Made by a program: the position numbers and the translations under genes. Shown one piece after another: positions 43,566 through 52,363 of a stretch of DNA of 64,000 bases. Within the stretch, counting starts at the first letter, position 1; each line of letters opens with the position of its first letter. Location of the stretch: positions 5,026,001 to 5,090,000 of the forward strand of contig NZ_CP107929.1 in assembly GCF_036017915.1 (NCBI RefSeq), read 5' to 3'. The notes under the pieces are model-generated. The model searched no databases. It saw nothing but the letters and a program-made list of their open reading frames with translations, and was not told the DNA's origin. The stretch is from Micromonospora sp. NBC_00421 (lineage in GTDB: Bacteria > Actinomycetota > Actinomycetes > Mycobacteriales > Micromonosporaceae).

Positions 43566-44819
43566 TCAGCAGGGCGCCGGGCTCCGTGCCGGCACGTCCT
43601 GGAGGCCGTACGCCCACAGCAGGTAGCGGTGGTCGACCACCACGGCGCGCGGCGGTTCCACCCGGCCGGCGGCGGCCTCCACGACCCGGCGGATCTGCGC
43701 CGTCGACGCACCGCAGCGGGCACCGCCGGTGACGACGACGCTGGCCGCCCGACCGACGTCCACGAGGTGTGGGCCGTCCGGTGCCGCGAGCCGGCGCAGG
43801 GCCAGGAAGACGCAGCACAGGAAGCCCACCGGAGGCTTGAGCGCCGCCTGACGACCGGCGCACAGGTCGTGGTAGAGACCGCGGGACCGCTCCGGTGCCA
43901 CCGCCCGGACCAGGTCGAACAGGTCCGGATCGGCGGCGAGTCGGCCCAGCAGGGCGGGCCCGGAGGCGACGACACCGAGGTCGGTGAAGACATGCCGGAC
44001 GACGGAGCTGTCCGGCCCGGTGCCGCGCGCCGGATGCGCCCGGCGCAGCTCGGTGCAGGCGAAGGCGTCGGTGGTCGCGCCGCCCACGTCGATCAGGACG
44101 AACGGTGCGGTCACGCCGGGGAGAAGGAGACCTCGTCGACTCATCCGCTCCGCCGCCAGCCCGACGACTGCCGGGGTGGGCCAGATGGGCGTCTCGGTGA
44201 CGTCGGCCAGCGCGCCCAGACCCTTGCGACCGACGAGATCACTCGTGTAGATGTCTCGGACCAGCTCGGTGAGCCCACCGGGACGCGGTCGGAGGTGACG
44301 GTCGAGGACGTTGCTGGCGCTGCGGTGCGGCGGCAGCAGGGCGGTGACCTCGGGAGCGTCCACTCCGGCCCAGACCAGGATCTCGTGCGGATGGTCCGCG
44401 AGCCGCGCGCCGGCCAGCGCGGCGCGCAACCGGTGGTGGTCCCCGCCGTCGACCCCGCCGGTGAGGATCAGGACGTCCACCGGCGGGGCGGGCGGGCCGG
44501 ACAGGTCGGTGAGCACGCGTTCGTAACGGACGTTCCCGCCCGCGGCGACCGCCGCCCGGGCCGCCGCCGCCACGCTGTGCCGCCCGGAGAGTCCTAGTAC
44601 GCCGACGAGAACTCCCCCGCTGGCCGAGCTGCACACCCGCACGCCGGTCACCGCGTCCGTCAGCCGTCGGGCGGCGATCTCGACGACCTGGTCGCCGGGG
44701 CTGATGCCGGGAAGTCGAGGGATCCGCTGCACCGCCGAGAAGCGGTCGGCCCGCCACCTGGTGCACACCTTCACCACGGTGCTGCCCACGTCGACGAGCA
44801 GCGTTCCGGTGGAGGTCAC
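43566..44819 (-). CDS. mutL: MutL-like glutamate mutase reactivation protein
   Basis: The 417-residue protein of the glutamate-mutase accessory (MutL/GlmL) family has an actin-like ATPase fold. Evidence is the N-terminal LLVDVGSTVVKVCTRW, DVLILTGGVDGGDHHRL and FVLIDVGGATTDAF. Such proteins exchange damaged cobalamin in the mutase. The GTG start overlaps the glmE stop by 4 nt. The gene is the last of the four-gene rSAM-glmS-glmE-mutL operon. Confidence 0.9.
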   Translation of the reverse strand: MTSTGTLLVDVGSTVVKVCTRWRADRFSAVQRIPRLPGISPGDQVVEIAARRLTDAVTGVRVCSSASGGVLVGVLGLSGRHSVAAAARAAVAAGGNVRYERVLTDLSGPPAPPVDVLILTGGVDGGDHHRLRAALAGARLADHPHEILVWAGVDAPEVTALLPPHRSASNVLDRHLRPRPGGLTELVRDIYTSDLVGRKGLGALADVTETPIWPTPAVVGLAAERMSRRGLLLPGVTAPFVLIDVGGATTDAFACTELRRAHPARGTGPDSSVVRHVFTDLGVVASGPALLGRLAADPDLFDLVRAVAPERSRGLYHDLCAGRQAALKPPVGFLCCVFLALRRLAAPDGPHLVDVGRAASVVVTGGARCGASTAQIRRVVEAAAGRVEPPRAVVVDHRYLLWAYGLQDVPARSPAPC

Positions 44820-46219
44820 GCGAGGATCCGCACGTCGCGCAGCAGGCGTTCCCAGAGCGGGCTCCGGTCGTCGTGACGCGTGCCCAGCAGCTCGCGCTCG
44901 CGGCGGAGGTGGCTGCTGGAGAGCGGTACCGCACCGGGCGACAGGATGCGGATCCTCCGCCCCGGTCCACGGTCGGTGAGCAGCCGCCCGGCGTTCTGCT
45001 CGTGGGGCGCGAACGGCACGTCGAGGACCCCCGAGACGACGCACCGGTGCACCGCCGCGAGCAGGGATCCGGTCGCCTGCTGGAGCACGTGCTCCATCAC
45101 CTCGGTGACCTCGCCGTCGATCAGGTCGTCCTCCTCGTCGATGACCTCGCTCGACAGCGCGGCGGTGCCGGGGAACATGTCGAGCACGTACCGGACGGCA
45201 CGGACCGCAGCGGCGTTGGTCTCGACGCGGGGAATGCCGATCGCCTCCTCCGGCGTCTTGACCACCACCTTGTCGGCCCCCACCAGGCGGCTCAGCGCGG
45301 CCGAGACGGCGATGAGCTGCCAGGCCAGGGACGGCTCTGTGGGGAAGGCACCCATCCACTGGTGGTAGACGAGGCCGACCCGCACGTCGGGGCGGCCGGC
45401 GCGGGCCAGGAGCCGGGCGGCGTGCCGGCGCAGTACCCGGGCGATGGCGACGTCCTGTTCGAAGCTGCCGGTCTGGCCGAAGCTGACCGCGAACGACCGG
45501 ACGCCCTGTTCGGCGGCGAGGAGCAACTCGCAGAGCTGGACCACGACGGTCGTCACCGGCGGCACCAGGGTCGCCGTCAGCGGACCGAACGACTCCCGGT
45601 GGATCGGCGCGTCCGCGGGCCCGACCAGGGCGCAGAGGCGGTCCACGTACTGCCAGTGCACGAGGGCCCGGTCGACCGGGTAGCTCTTGGCGTAGGGCAG
45701 GGAGTAACACAGCCCGCCGCCCTCGATCTCGGTGATGCCGGAGGCCAGGGCCACCTCGGCGAGCAGCCGGGCGTCGGGGGTGCCGTGGCGCAGACTCACC
45801 GGGACGTCGACGCCCTCGTACAGGTCACGGGTACGGGCGAAGCCGTGACTGACCAACGGATACCCGTTCAGCAGGTCGTGCCCCTCGGCGTGACCGGCCT
45901 CCAGCAGCTTGCCGGCGGTGGCGTAGTCGTTGTGCCGGGTGTAGCTGTCGATCGTCAGCGGGATGAAGTCCGCGCCCGCCCGGTGCAGCGCCACGGTCAG
46001 TGCGCGCTGCTGGTCCCAGCCGGGGAAACCGCCCCGGGGCTGGATGTACGGCCGGTCCCGCTCCCGCTGGTAGGCGACCGAGGCGAAGCGGCTGCGGGGC
46101 AGTGACTCCAGATAGCGGCGGGCGGTCGACAGGTCGAGCTCGGTCGAGCCGCCGGCCCGGATGACCTGCGCCCGCTCGTCGTCGAGGTCGCCCAGGCAGG
46201 GGTCGTCAGGATCGGACAT
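44816..46219 (-). CDS. glmE: Methylaspartate (glutamate) mutase, large subunit E
   Basis: This 467-residue TIM-barrel subunit of the B12-dependent glutamate mutase converts L-glutamate to (2S,3S)-3-methylaspartate. Typical features are FIPLTIDSYTRHNDYATAG, DLLNGYPLVSHG, LRHGTPDARLLAEVALASG and SFGQTGSFEQDVAI. Length agrees with MutE (about 480). The ATG overlaps the end of glmS by 14 nt. Such mutases supply 3-methylaspartate in lipopeptide and vicenistatin biosynthesis, so this gene anchors the pathway model. Confidence 0.93.
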   Translation of the reverse strand: MSDPDDPCLGDLDDERAQVIRAGGSTELDLSTARRYLESLPRSRFASVAYQRERDRPYIQPRGGFPGWDQQRALTVALHRAGADFIPLTIDSYTRHNDYATAGKLLEAGHAEGHDLLNGYPLVSHGFARTRDLYEGVDVPVSLRHGTPDARLLAEVALASGITEIEGGGLCYSLPYAKSYPVDRALVHWQYVDRLCALVGPADAPIHRESFGPLTATLVPPVTTVVVQLCELLLAAEQGVRSFAVSFGQTGSFEQDVAIARVLRRHAARLLARAGRPDVRVGLVYHQWMGAFPTEPSLAWQLIAVSAALSRLVGADKVVVKTPEEAIGIPRVETNAAAVRAVRYVLDMFPGTAALSSEVIDEEDDLIDGEVTEVMEHVLQQATGSLLAAVHRCVVSGVLDVPFAPHEQNAGRLLTDRGPGRRIRILSPGAVPLSSSHLRRERELLGTRHDDRSPLWERLLRDVRILA

Positions 46220-46673
46220 CGACGAGGTCCCGCTTCAGCGCGTCGAACACCGGCCGGAAGCTCGACGGCCGGTGGAACACCCGGTGGAAGCCGAAGCCGG
46301 TGAAGAGCCGTTCCACCTCGGCGGAGGGGCGGTCCCCCACCACGAGGTTCCCGCCGGCGTAGAGGAGGACGTCGGCCAGGCCGACGGCGGCGAAGTGGGC
46401 GCCGAAGCCCCCGCAGGCGCCCTCACCCTCGCCGTTGATCGAGGCGACCAGCACTGCGCGGGCGCCCGTCTCCCACGCCGCGTCGGCGAAGTCCACGATG
46501 TCGTTGCTGGTGCCCAGGTTGTACGGGCGGAATCCCTCCTCGGCCAGCCCGATGGTCAGGATGCGGTTGGCCACGACGTGGATGTCGTGGCCGACGACGC
46601 CGAGCACGACGCCCGGTCCGGACGCGTCGTGCAGGATGTCCGGACCGGCCACCGGCCCCGTCGACGCGTCCAC
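46206..46673 (-). CDS. glmS: Methylaspartate mutase, B12-binding small subunit S
   Basis: The 155-residue cobalamin-binding Rossmann-like domain has the motif GVVGHDIHVVANRIL. The canonical DxHxxG is read as DIHVVA, with Ala at residue 35 in place of Gly. The rest (VLVASINGEGEGACGG and YAGGNLVVG) matches MutS/GlmS well. The GTG start shares one base with the TAG stop of the radical SAM gene (TAGTG). It forms the mutase with GlmE. A role as a B12 donor for the coupled radical SAM enzyme cannot be excluded. Confidence 0.9.
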   Translation of the reverse strand: MDASTGPVAGPDILHDASGPGVVLGVVGHDIHVVANRILTIGLAEEGFRPYNLGTSNDIVDFADAAWETGARAVLVASINGEGEGACGGFGAHFAAVGLADVLLYAGGNLVVGDRPSAEVERLFTGFGFHRVFHRPSSFRPVFDALKRDLVDVRS

Positions 46674-47722
46674 TACTCCGACGCGGACCTGACGGCGAGC
46701 GTCGGCATCCCGAGCAGCGCCACCCCACCCGGGTTGGCCGTCTTCTGCCCCGGCTTGTCGAAGTGCCGGAAGCAGGAGAAGGTCTGGTCCTCGTGCTTGC
46801 TCTGCACGAACGCCTTCAGCTTGGGGCTCTCCTCGTACATGGCGAGCATGTCGGTCTCGAAGACGTTGCCGATCACGTCCGGGTTGCCCAGCTCGCAGAT
46901 CATGACGTCGCCGTTGGAGTGGAGGTGGAGCTGCGCCTTGCCCTCGATACAGCTGGCGTAGATCACCCCCGGGTCGCGGAGCAGCGGCTGCAGCCGCTTC
47001 CACCCGTCACTGCCCGGCCGGAGGTAGGCCGACAGGCAGCTGAAGAAGAGGGTCGTCCGCGGATCCCGCTGCTCGACGAGGTTGGCGATCGCCGTGCAGA
47101 CCCGGTCGGCGTCGAGGGTGTTCGCGTACCCCTGGTGGACGCTCGGGATCTCCATCTGGATCTCGTGCTTCCGGACGCCCAGCTCCGCCGCGAAGCGGTG
47201 CACCTCGGCCATCCGCGACTCGGTCTCGTCGAAGAGGATCGTCTCGACCACGGTGTCGATCGAGGACGAGGCGACCGACCGGCCGATCGCCGTGACGATC
47301 TTGCCGAACATCTTCTCGGTGACGCCGTAGAACGCGGAGTGGCTGGCCGCGTCGGTGTGGTTGAGCGAGAAGTGCAGGACGCTCAGCCCGGCCGCCTCGA
47401 GACGCTGGAACTTCTCCTCGGTGAGCACGGTGCCGTTGGAGTTGATCTGCGTCTCGATGCCCTTGCTCGTGCAGTACCGGACGATGCCCTCGCAGATGTC
47501 GAACTCGAGCAGCACCTCGCCGCCCGACAGCTTGACGCGCTGGAGATCGGGCAGCGTGTCGATCACGTTCGCCACGTCCTCGACGGAGAGGATCTTCCGC
47601 TCGAGAAGGTCGTACGCACCGCAGTAGTCGCAGCGGAAGTTGCACCGCGACGTCACACCGATCTCGATTGCCCGCAGGGCGCCCCCGCCCACGCGATCCA
47701 TTTCCAGAGACTTGAATGTCAC
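46673..47722 (-). CDS. Radical SAM enzyme coupled to glutamate mutase
   Basis: The 349-residue radical SAM protein has the cluster motif CNFRCDYC (Cys27, Cys31, Cys34). Extra cysteines are in FFSCLSAYL, YASCIEGK, MICELGNPD and FSCFRHF, which suggests a SPASM- or twitch-type auxiliary cluster. No cobalamin-binding domain is fused. GTG at 47722 follows AGGGGAG. It is the first gene of the operon with glmS, glmE and mutL. The reaction is unknown; modification of a peptide, carrier-bound amino acid or methylaspartate is plausible. Confidence 0.88.
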   Translation of the reverse strand: MTFKSLEMDRVGGGALRAIEIGVTSRCNFRCDYCGAYDLLERKILSVEDVANVIDTLPDLQRVKLSGGEVLLEFDICEGIVRYCTSKGIETQINSNGTVLTEEKFQRLEAAGLSVLHFSLNHTDAASHSAFYGVTEKMFGKIVTAIGRSVASSSIDTVVETILFDETESRMAEVHRFAAELGVRKHEIQMEIPSVHQGYANTLDADRVCTAIANLVEQRDPRTTLFFSCLSAYLRPGSDGWKRLQPLLRDPGVIYASCIEGKAQLHLHSNGDVMICELGNPDVIGNVFETDMLAMYEESPKLKAFVQSKHEDQTFSCFRHFDKPGQKTANPGGVALLGMPTLAVRSASE

Positions 47723-47931
47723 TTTCGCTCCCCTGCAGCGAGATATCCGGGCGGCGACGTGCCGCCGAGATCGGAAAATTGCGCCTCGGTGCGATTCGGT
47801 CGCGCTGGCCAGGACGGCAACGCCCCCACTCAACCTCGAAAAAGATTAACTCTCATCACTTCCCGCAGGCAAGGCCATGTCGGGAACCCGTCGTACCACC
47901 GCTATCGAAACGCCCGGGAAACAGCGAATCG

Positions 47932-48885
47932 TCATCCTGCGGCGAAAACTCCACCGATGTGCCCGAATTCTGCGGGATCTGGAGGTAGGTCGATAATGAT
48001 GTCGGTAATGCCGAGGTCGTGACACGACCGCAGCCAGTCGGCGACACCCGCCACGGATCCGACCAGTTTCGGCGCGTCGATCCCCCGCATCGGCGCGCCG
48101 TACCACAGCCGCTCGTCGTGGACCTCCCGCGCCTCGGCGAGGGCGTAGCTGGCGGTGTGCTCGCTGGAGACGACCTGCGACATGAACATCCTGCCGGCCA
48201 CCTCCTGACGCCGGTCCGGCGCGTACCACCGGGTGGTGGCCGCCCAGGCCTGCTCGTCGGTCTCCCGCACCACCAGACCGACGAGCATGGCGACCCGGTC
48301 GACGCCCTGCTCCGCCCGGACCCGGGCGACGTCCCCGGCCAGGGTGGCCCGGGGCCGGGCCATCATCAGGACAGCGTCGACCGGCACCACCCCGGCGGTC
48401 GACGACGAGGGCGTCACCAGCAGGGGGGCGCACGGCCCCTCGGCGTACCGCCCACGGTCCAGGCCGGCCCGGAGCTCCACGGCGAACTCCGCGAGCCGAC
48501 GCCGGGCCGCGACCTTGTCCGGCTCGGCGGCGCGTGCCGTCCGGGTCGCTCCGGCCACGATGTTGACGTGCGTCGGCCGTCCGAACCGGTATTCCAGGTC
48601 GGCCACCCGCCGCGCCACCGACTCCGCGCTCTCCTGGTGCGGCCGGACCGCCACCACCGGTTGGAGCGTCGGCGAGCAGGCCAGCAGGTCGAAGGCGACC
48701 AGCCAGGGATCCATCGCGGCCGGGAAGTCGTAGACGAAGGCGCCGACCACGCCGGCCCGCTCGGCGGCGCGCGCGTACCCGACCAACCGCTCCAGGTACG
48801 ACCGGGTGGGCAGTCGTCGCCCGATGCCGAAGCTCTCGGAGTGCGGCGGGACGATGAAACTCAGCGACGTCGGCCAGTCAGCCAC
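47932..48885 (-). CDS. LLM-class flavin-dependent oxidoreductase
   Basis: The 317-residue luciferase-like TIM-barrel protein begins VADWPTSLSFIVPPHSES and contains ERLVGYARAAERAGVVGAFVY, THVNIVAGATRTA and VAMLVGLVVRETDEQAW. It probably uses reduced FMN to hydroxylate a substrate. BtrO in butirosin synthesis, which hydroxylates an ACP-bound amino acid, is of this class. The GTG start at 48885 is weakly supported, with no strong ribosome binding site; an upstream start near 49002 is possible. A flavin reductase partner is not in the window. Confidence 0.85.
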   Translation of the reverse strand: MADWPTSLSFIVPPHSESFGIGRRLPTRSYLERLVGYARAAERAGVVGAFVYDFPAAMDPWLVAFDLLACSPTLQPVVAVRPHQESAESVARRVADLEYRFGRPTHVNIVAGATRTARAAEPDKVAARRRLAEFAVELRAGLDRGRYAEGPCAPLLVTPSSSTAGVVPVDAVLMMARPRATLAGDVARVRAEQGVDRVAMLVGLVVRETDEQAWAATTRWYAPDRRQEVAGRMFMSQVVSSEHTASYALAEAREVHDERLWYGAPMRGIDAPKLVGSVAGVADWLRSCHDLGITDIIIDLPPDPAEFGHIGGVFAAG

Positions 48886-49150
48886 CCGGCCGAGTGTGCC
48901 GGACGTGGCAGACCCCGACAAGGCCGCTGTCCACCATGCGTCAGGCACCCCGCCGGACCCCGCCCCCGACCCGGACGGGATCGACCGACATGAGCAGGAC
49001 AACCGGGGCGCGGGACGGATCTCCGACCCCGGCCGACAGGCTCCGGACGCGTTGCCGAGCGACCTCGGTCGGCGCTACCGTCCATCCGGTAGCACCGTGA
49101 TCCCGTCCCGAACCGTTCCCCACGCACGGCTCACCGACCGAGGTGCCATC

Positions 49151-49981
49151 ATGCTCACCGATCTGCGGAACTTCTCGATGACGGCCTTTCCCGCCCGGCG
49201 GCTGGTGGTCGGTTCCGCCACGCTGACCGCTCGGGAGCACCCGCCGCACGAGATCCACCTCGACGCGTACGACCTGGGTGACAGGTGCGTCAGCGCGGCC
49301 GACTTCCACGCCTTCCTGCGCGACCGCCCCGGCGACGTGAGCCACCTGGACGTCGACTGCATCGACCCGTGCTTCGTCGTGCACCGTCCCGGTGGCTTCG
49401 AGCTCCGGCCGGGCTGCGCCGACTTCCCCATGATCCAGATCAGCTACTGGGGTGCGGCGGCCTACTGCAACTGGCTGTCCCGCCAGGAAGGCCGACGCCC
49501 GGTGTACGACCTGCCCGTCCGCGGGGTCGACCCCGACGCCGACGGCTACCGGCTGCCCACCGAGGCGGAGTGGGAGGCCGCCTGCCGGGACGGCCACCCC
49601 GAGGAGACCGTGGCACCGGGCGACGCCGCCAACACCTCCGACGCCGGCCCCGCCTGCCGACGGCTGCGGGCGGGGGAGAGCCGCGCCGGCAACTTCCTGC
49701 CGGGACAGCCCGCGCCGGTCCCGGTGGCGGGCCTGCCCGCCGACGCCGCGGGCCTGTACGGGATGCTCGGCAACGTCCGGGAGTGGTGCCACGACCGTTA
49801 CGGCCCCTACGGTCCCGAGCCCCGACGCAACCCGACCGGAGTCACCAAGGGCTCGTTCCGGGTGGTGCGGGGCGGGTCCTTCGTCGACCCGGCGGCGGAC
49901 GTCGGCCCGGCGAGCCGGATGGCGGCGTACGAGGACACGAAGTGCGAGGTCTACGGGTTCCGGGTGGCCCGGTCGCGATGA
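49151..49981 (+). CDS. SUMF1/FGE-fold protein A
   Basis: The 276-residue protein of the formylglycine-generating enzyme fold has the motifs YWGAAAYCNWLSRQEGRRPVYDL, GYRLPTEAEWEAACRDGH and LGNVREWCHDRYGP. The C-terminal FRVVRGGSFVDP is followed by a region without the two catalytic cysteines of true FGEs. It starts at ATG 49151 after CGAGGTG. The gene overlaps protein B by 4 nt, so A and B are made together and may form a heterodimer. The role is not known. Confidence 0.87.
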   Translation: MLTDLRNFSMTAFPARRLVVGSATLTAREHPPHEIHLDAYDLGDRCVSAADFHAFLRDRPGDVSHLDVDCIDPCFVVHRPGGFELRPGCADFPMIQISYWGAAAYCNWLSRQEGRRPVYDLPVRGVDPDADGYRLPTEAEWEAACRDGHPEETVAPGDAANTSDAGPACRRLRAGESRAGNFLPGQPAPVPVAGLPADAAGLYGMLGNVREWCHDRYGPYGPEPRRNPTGVTKGSFRVVRGGSFVDPAADVGPASRMAAYEDTKCEVYGFRVARSR

Positions 49982-50712
49982 CGGAGGAGAGGTCCGGCAC
50001 CATCGCCGCCGCCGTCACGCCGACGTTCGTCGACGTGCCGCCCCCGGCCCCGTTACGCCCCGACGAGGCGACGCCCGTCGCCGGTTTCCGCCTGGCCGCG
50101 ACGCCCACCACCGTCGGGCAGTACTGGCACTACCTCGTCGACCTGGGGCTGGACCGGTCCCCCGCACCGTTCCTGCACGGCCTTCCCGCCACCCCCGGCA
50201 CGGGTCTGCGCAGCACACCGGCCGGCACCGTGGAGATCGACCCGGACCTGGGCGACCTGCCGGCCACCTGGGTCACCTGGCACGGGGCGACCGCCTACTG
50301 CCGGTGGCTCGCCGGCCGGACGGGCGTGCCGTGCCGGCTACCCGACGCCGCCGAGTGGCGGCACGCCGCCGCCGGGCCCGCCGGCTTCCGCTGGGCGCTC
50401 GGCAACGACTTCGACCGGCCGGTGTACGCCCCCGCGGCGACCGGTCCACGGCCGGTCGGCCGTACCCCCGCCAACGGCTTCGGTCTACACGACATGACCG
50501 GAAACGTCTTCGAGTGGTGCCAGGATGCGCTGGACGCCCCCGACGGCCCGGAGGCGGGGAACCCCGGCTCACGTGTCATCAAGGGCGGGGCCTACACCGT
50601 CCGCAACCCGGAGAGTTTCGACAACGCCACCGTGTTCACCGCCGACGAGCTGAGCGCGGTGCCGTACATCGGCTTCCGGGTGCTCAGCTCCCCCGCACCG
50701 ACCCGGCGCTGA
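49978..50712 (+). CDS. SUMF1/FGE-fold protein B
   Basis: This second paralogue is 244 residues, with WHGATAYCRWLAGRTG, CRLPDAAEWRHAAAG, HDMTGNVFEWCQDALD and RVIKGGAYTVRNPESF. It lacks the FGE cysteine pair as well. The start ATG lies in the stop of A (ATGA). The 3' end overlaps the convergent PLP decarboxylase gene by 29 nt. A separate substrate-binding or oxidative role on a carrier-bound intermediate is a guess. Confidence 0.85.
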   Translation: MTEERSGTIAAAVTPTFVDVPPPAPLRPDEATPVAGFRLAATPTTVGQYWHYLVDLGLDRSPAPFLHGLPATPGTGLRSTPAGTVEIDPDLGDLPATWVTWHGATAYCRWLAGRTGVPCRLPDAAEWRHAAAGPAGFRWALGNDFDRPVYAPAATGPRPVGRTPANGFGLHDMTGNVFEWCQDALDAPDGPEAGNPGSRVIKGGAYTVRNPESFDNATVFTADELSAVPYIGFRVLSSPAPTRR

Positions 50713-51970
50713 GCGGCACGCCCAGCGCGACCGGCAGGTGGCCGCTCGCCAGCGTCCACGCCTCGACCACGTCGTCGCCGTCGACCACCACCTCCACCGC
50801 GGGGGGCCGGGAGAGGAACGCCGACAGCGCGGCGGTCGTCGCGTACGCGCCGACGTTCTCGACGCAGAGCAGGTCGCCGACGCGCGGGGCGGCGACCGTG
50901 GAGTTGACGGCGAGCCGGTCGAGCGGCGTGCAGAGCGGCCCGACGACGTCCACCGTGGTCGTCGCACCGTCCGGGTTCGACAGGTTGCGCAACCGGGTGC
51001 TCGGACGCAGCACCCGGCCCAGCCCGGACATGCCGCCCAGCACGTTCACCCCGGCGTCGACCACCAGCACGGTGCTCCCGCCCCGCTCCTTGACGTCCCG
51101 CACGGTGGTGAGCAGCCGTCCCGCCGCCGCGACCAGGCCACGACCGGACTCGAACCAGATCTCGGCACCGGTGGACGTCAACGGGGCAAGCACCGGGGGC
51201 AGGCCCACGGTGAGCGGGGTCAGGTCCGGCCCCTCGCCGGGTGCCGCGTACGGCCAGGGGAAGCCCCCGCCGACGTCGACCACGCGGGGCTGCACGCCGG
51301 ACGCCGCGGAGATCTCCCCCACCACGTCCACGACGTGCGCGAACGCGGCGAGCAGGTCGTCGGGCGTGGGCAGCTGGGAGCCCAGGTAGCAGTGGAAGCC
51401 GAGGACCTCGACCCCCGCGCCCGGTCGCCGGCAGAAGTCGACCGCCTCGTCCGGCAGGAATCCGAACTGCCGACCGTCCGCCATGGACAGGCCGGCCGCC
51501 GGACGGCTCGGCGGCTGGACCCGGACCACGACCGGGAGGGGATCGGCCGGACCGGGCCGTACGGCCTCGCGGAGCCGGGCCACCTCCACCGCCGACTCGC
51601 AGGACAGGACGGCTCCGGCGGCCACCGCCGCCCGGAGCTCGGCGATCGACTTGCCCGGGCCGGTGTAGAGCAGCCGGCCTGGTGGTGCCCCGGTGCCCAG
51701 CGCCACGGAGAGCTCGCCGAGAGAGGAGACCTCACTGCCGCAGCCTGCGGCCTGGAGGGCGGCGACGACCGGTGGGAGCGGGTTGGCCTTGAGCGAGTAG
51801 AGCAGGAGCGCGTCGGCCGGCAGCACCCGCCGCAGTTCCTCGGCCCGTCGGCGCAGCACGGCCCGGTCGTGCACGAGCAGCGGGGTCGACAGTTCGGCCG
51901 CGAGGTGCCGCAAAGCCGACTCCGATGAATGGTCGATCGACGGTCGCAGGTCTTCCAGCGGCTCGCTCAC
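50684..51970 (-). CDS. Type III PLP-dependent decarboxylase (Orn/DAP/Arg family, exosortase-A/VinO/BtrK-like)
   Basis: This 428-residue alanine-racemase-fold decarboxylase has the Schiff-base Lys61 in LLYSLKANP, DVGGGFPWPYA, and GPLCTPLD with the active-site Cys and Asp. The pocket motif FHCYLGSQ has Tyr where lysA-type enzymes have His. In VinO and BtrK, homologues decarboxylate an amino acid tethered to an ACP, and the ACP gene here lies 86 nt away, divergent. The GTG start has no ribosome binding site but a TACAGT box 7 nt upstream. Confidence 0.9.
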   Translation of the reverse strand: MSEPLEDLRPSIDHSSESALRHLAAELSTPLLVHDRAVLRRRAEELRRVLPADALLLYSLKANPLPPVVAALQAAGCGSEVSSLGELSVALGTGAPPGRLLYTGPGKSIAELRAAVAAGAVLSCESAVEVARLREAVRPGPADPLPVVVRVQPPSRPAAGLSMADGRQFGFLPDEAVDFCRRPGAGVEVLGFHCYLGSQLPTPDDLLAAFAHVVDVVGEISAASGVQPRVVDVGGGFPWPYAAPGEGPDLTPLTVGLPPVLAPLTSTGAEIWFESGRGLVAAAGRLLTTVRDVKERGGSTVLVVDAGVNVLGGMSGLGRVLRPSTRLRNLSNPDGATTTVDVVGPLCTPLDRLAVNSTVAAPRVGDLLCVENVGAYATTAALSAFLSRPPAVEVVVDGDDVVEAWTLASGHLPVALGVPLSAGSVRGS

Positions 51971-51977
51971 GTGCGTT

Positions 51978-51983
51978 ACTGTA
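51978..51983 (-). promoter_or_regulatory. -10 box of a leaderless promoter for the PLP decarboxylase
   Basis: TACAGT on the minus strand fits TANNNT and ends 7 nt before the GTG at 51970. It lies in the divergent region shared with the ACP gene. Confidence 0.5.
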
Positions 51984-52055
51984 GCCGGGAGTTCATGAGC
52001 CGCGACGGCTGATTTCAGGCAGTTCGGCCGGTTTTCCCGGGCGACGAGCGAGAAA

Positions 52056-52337
52056 ATGCAGGAGCTCATGGGCGACGTGCAGGCGACGGAGACGGCAGTC
52101 CGCGACAGGCTTCAGGCGGTGCTCGCCAATCATTTGCGAAAAATCCCCGAGGGCACCGACTGGACCAGCGTCCCCCTACCAGATCTTGGCCTCGATTCAC
52201 TGTCGGCAATCGATCTGGTGATCGATATCGAGGAGACCTTCGGCGCGGAGTTCCCCGCCAATCTTCTCGTCCGCGAGACATTCGCGACTTTCGCTGCTCT
52301 TGAAGCGGTGGTCACCGCGATGGTGCGGTCGGCGTAA
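52056..52337 (+). CDS. Stand-alone acyl carrier protein
   Basis: The 93-residue ACP has the phosphopantetheine site Ser48 in LPDLGLDSLSAIDL and a typical helix IDIEETFGAEFP. It is not part of a PKS or NRPS megasynthase. The neighbouring decarboxylase and P450 are likely to act on its cargo, and the ligase at 37803 to load it. The start may be 52056 or 52068. It is 26 nt upstream of the P450 gene and is probably in one operon with it. Confidence 0.9.
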   Translation: MQELMGDVQATETAVRDRLQAVLANHLRKIPEGTDWTSVPLPDLGLDSLSAIDLVIDIEETFGAEFPANLLVRETFATFAALEAVVTAMVRSA

Positions 52338-52363
52338 CAGAAGCACGGAGAGGAGCGGGGAGC

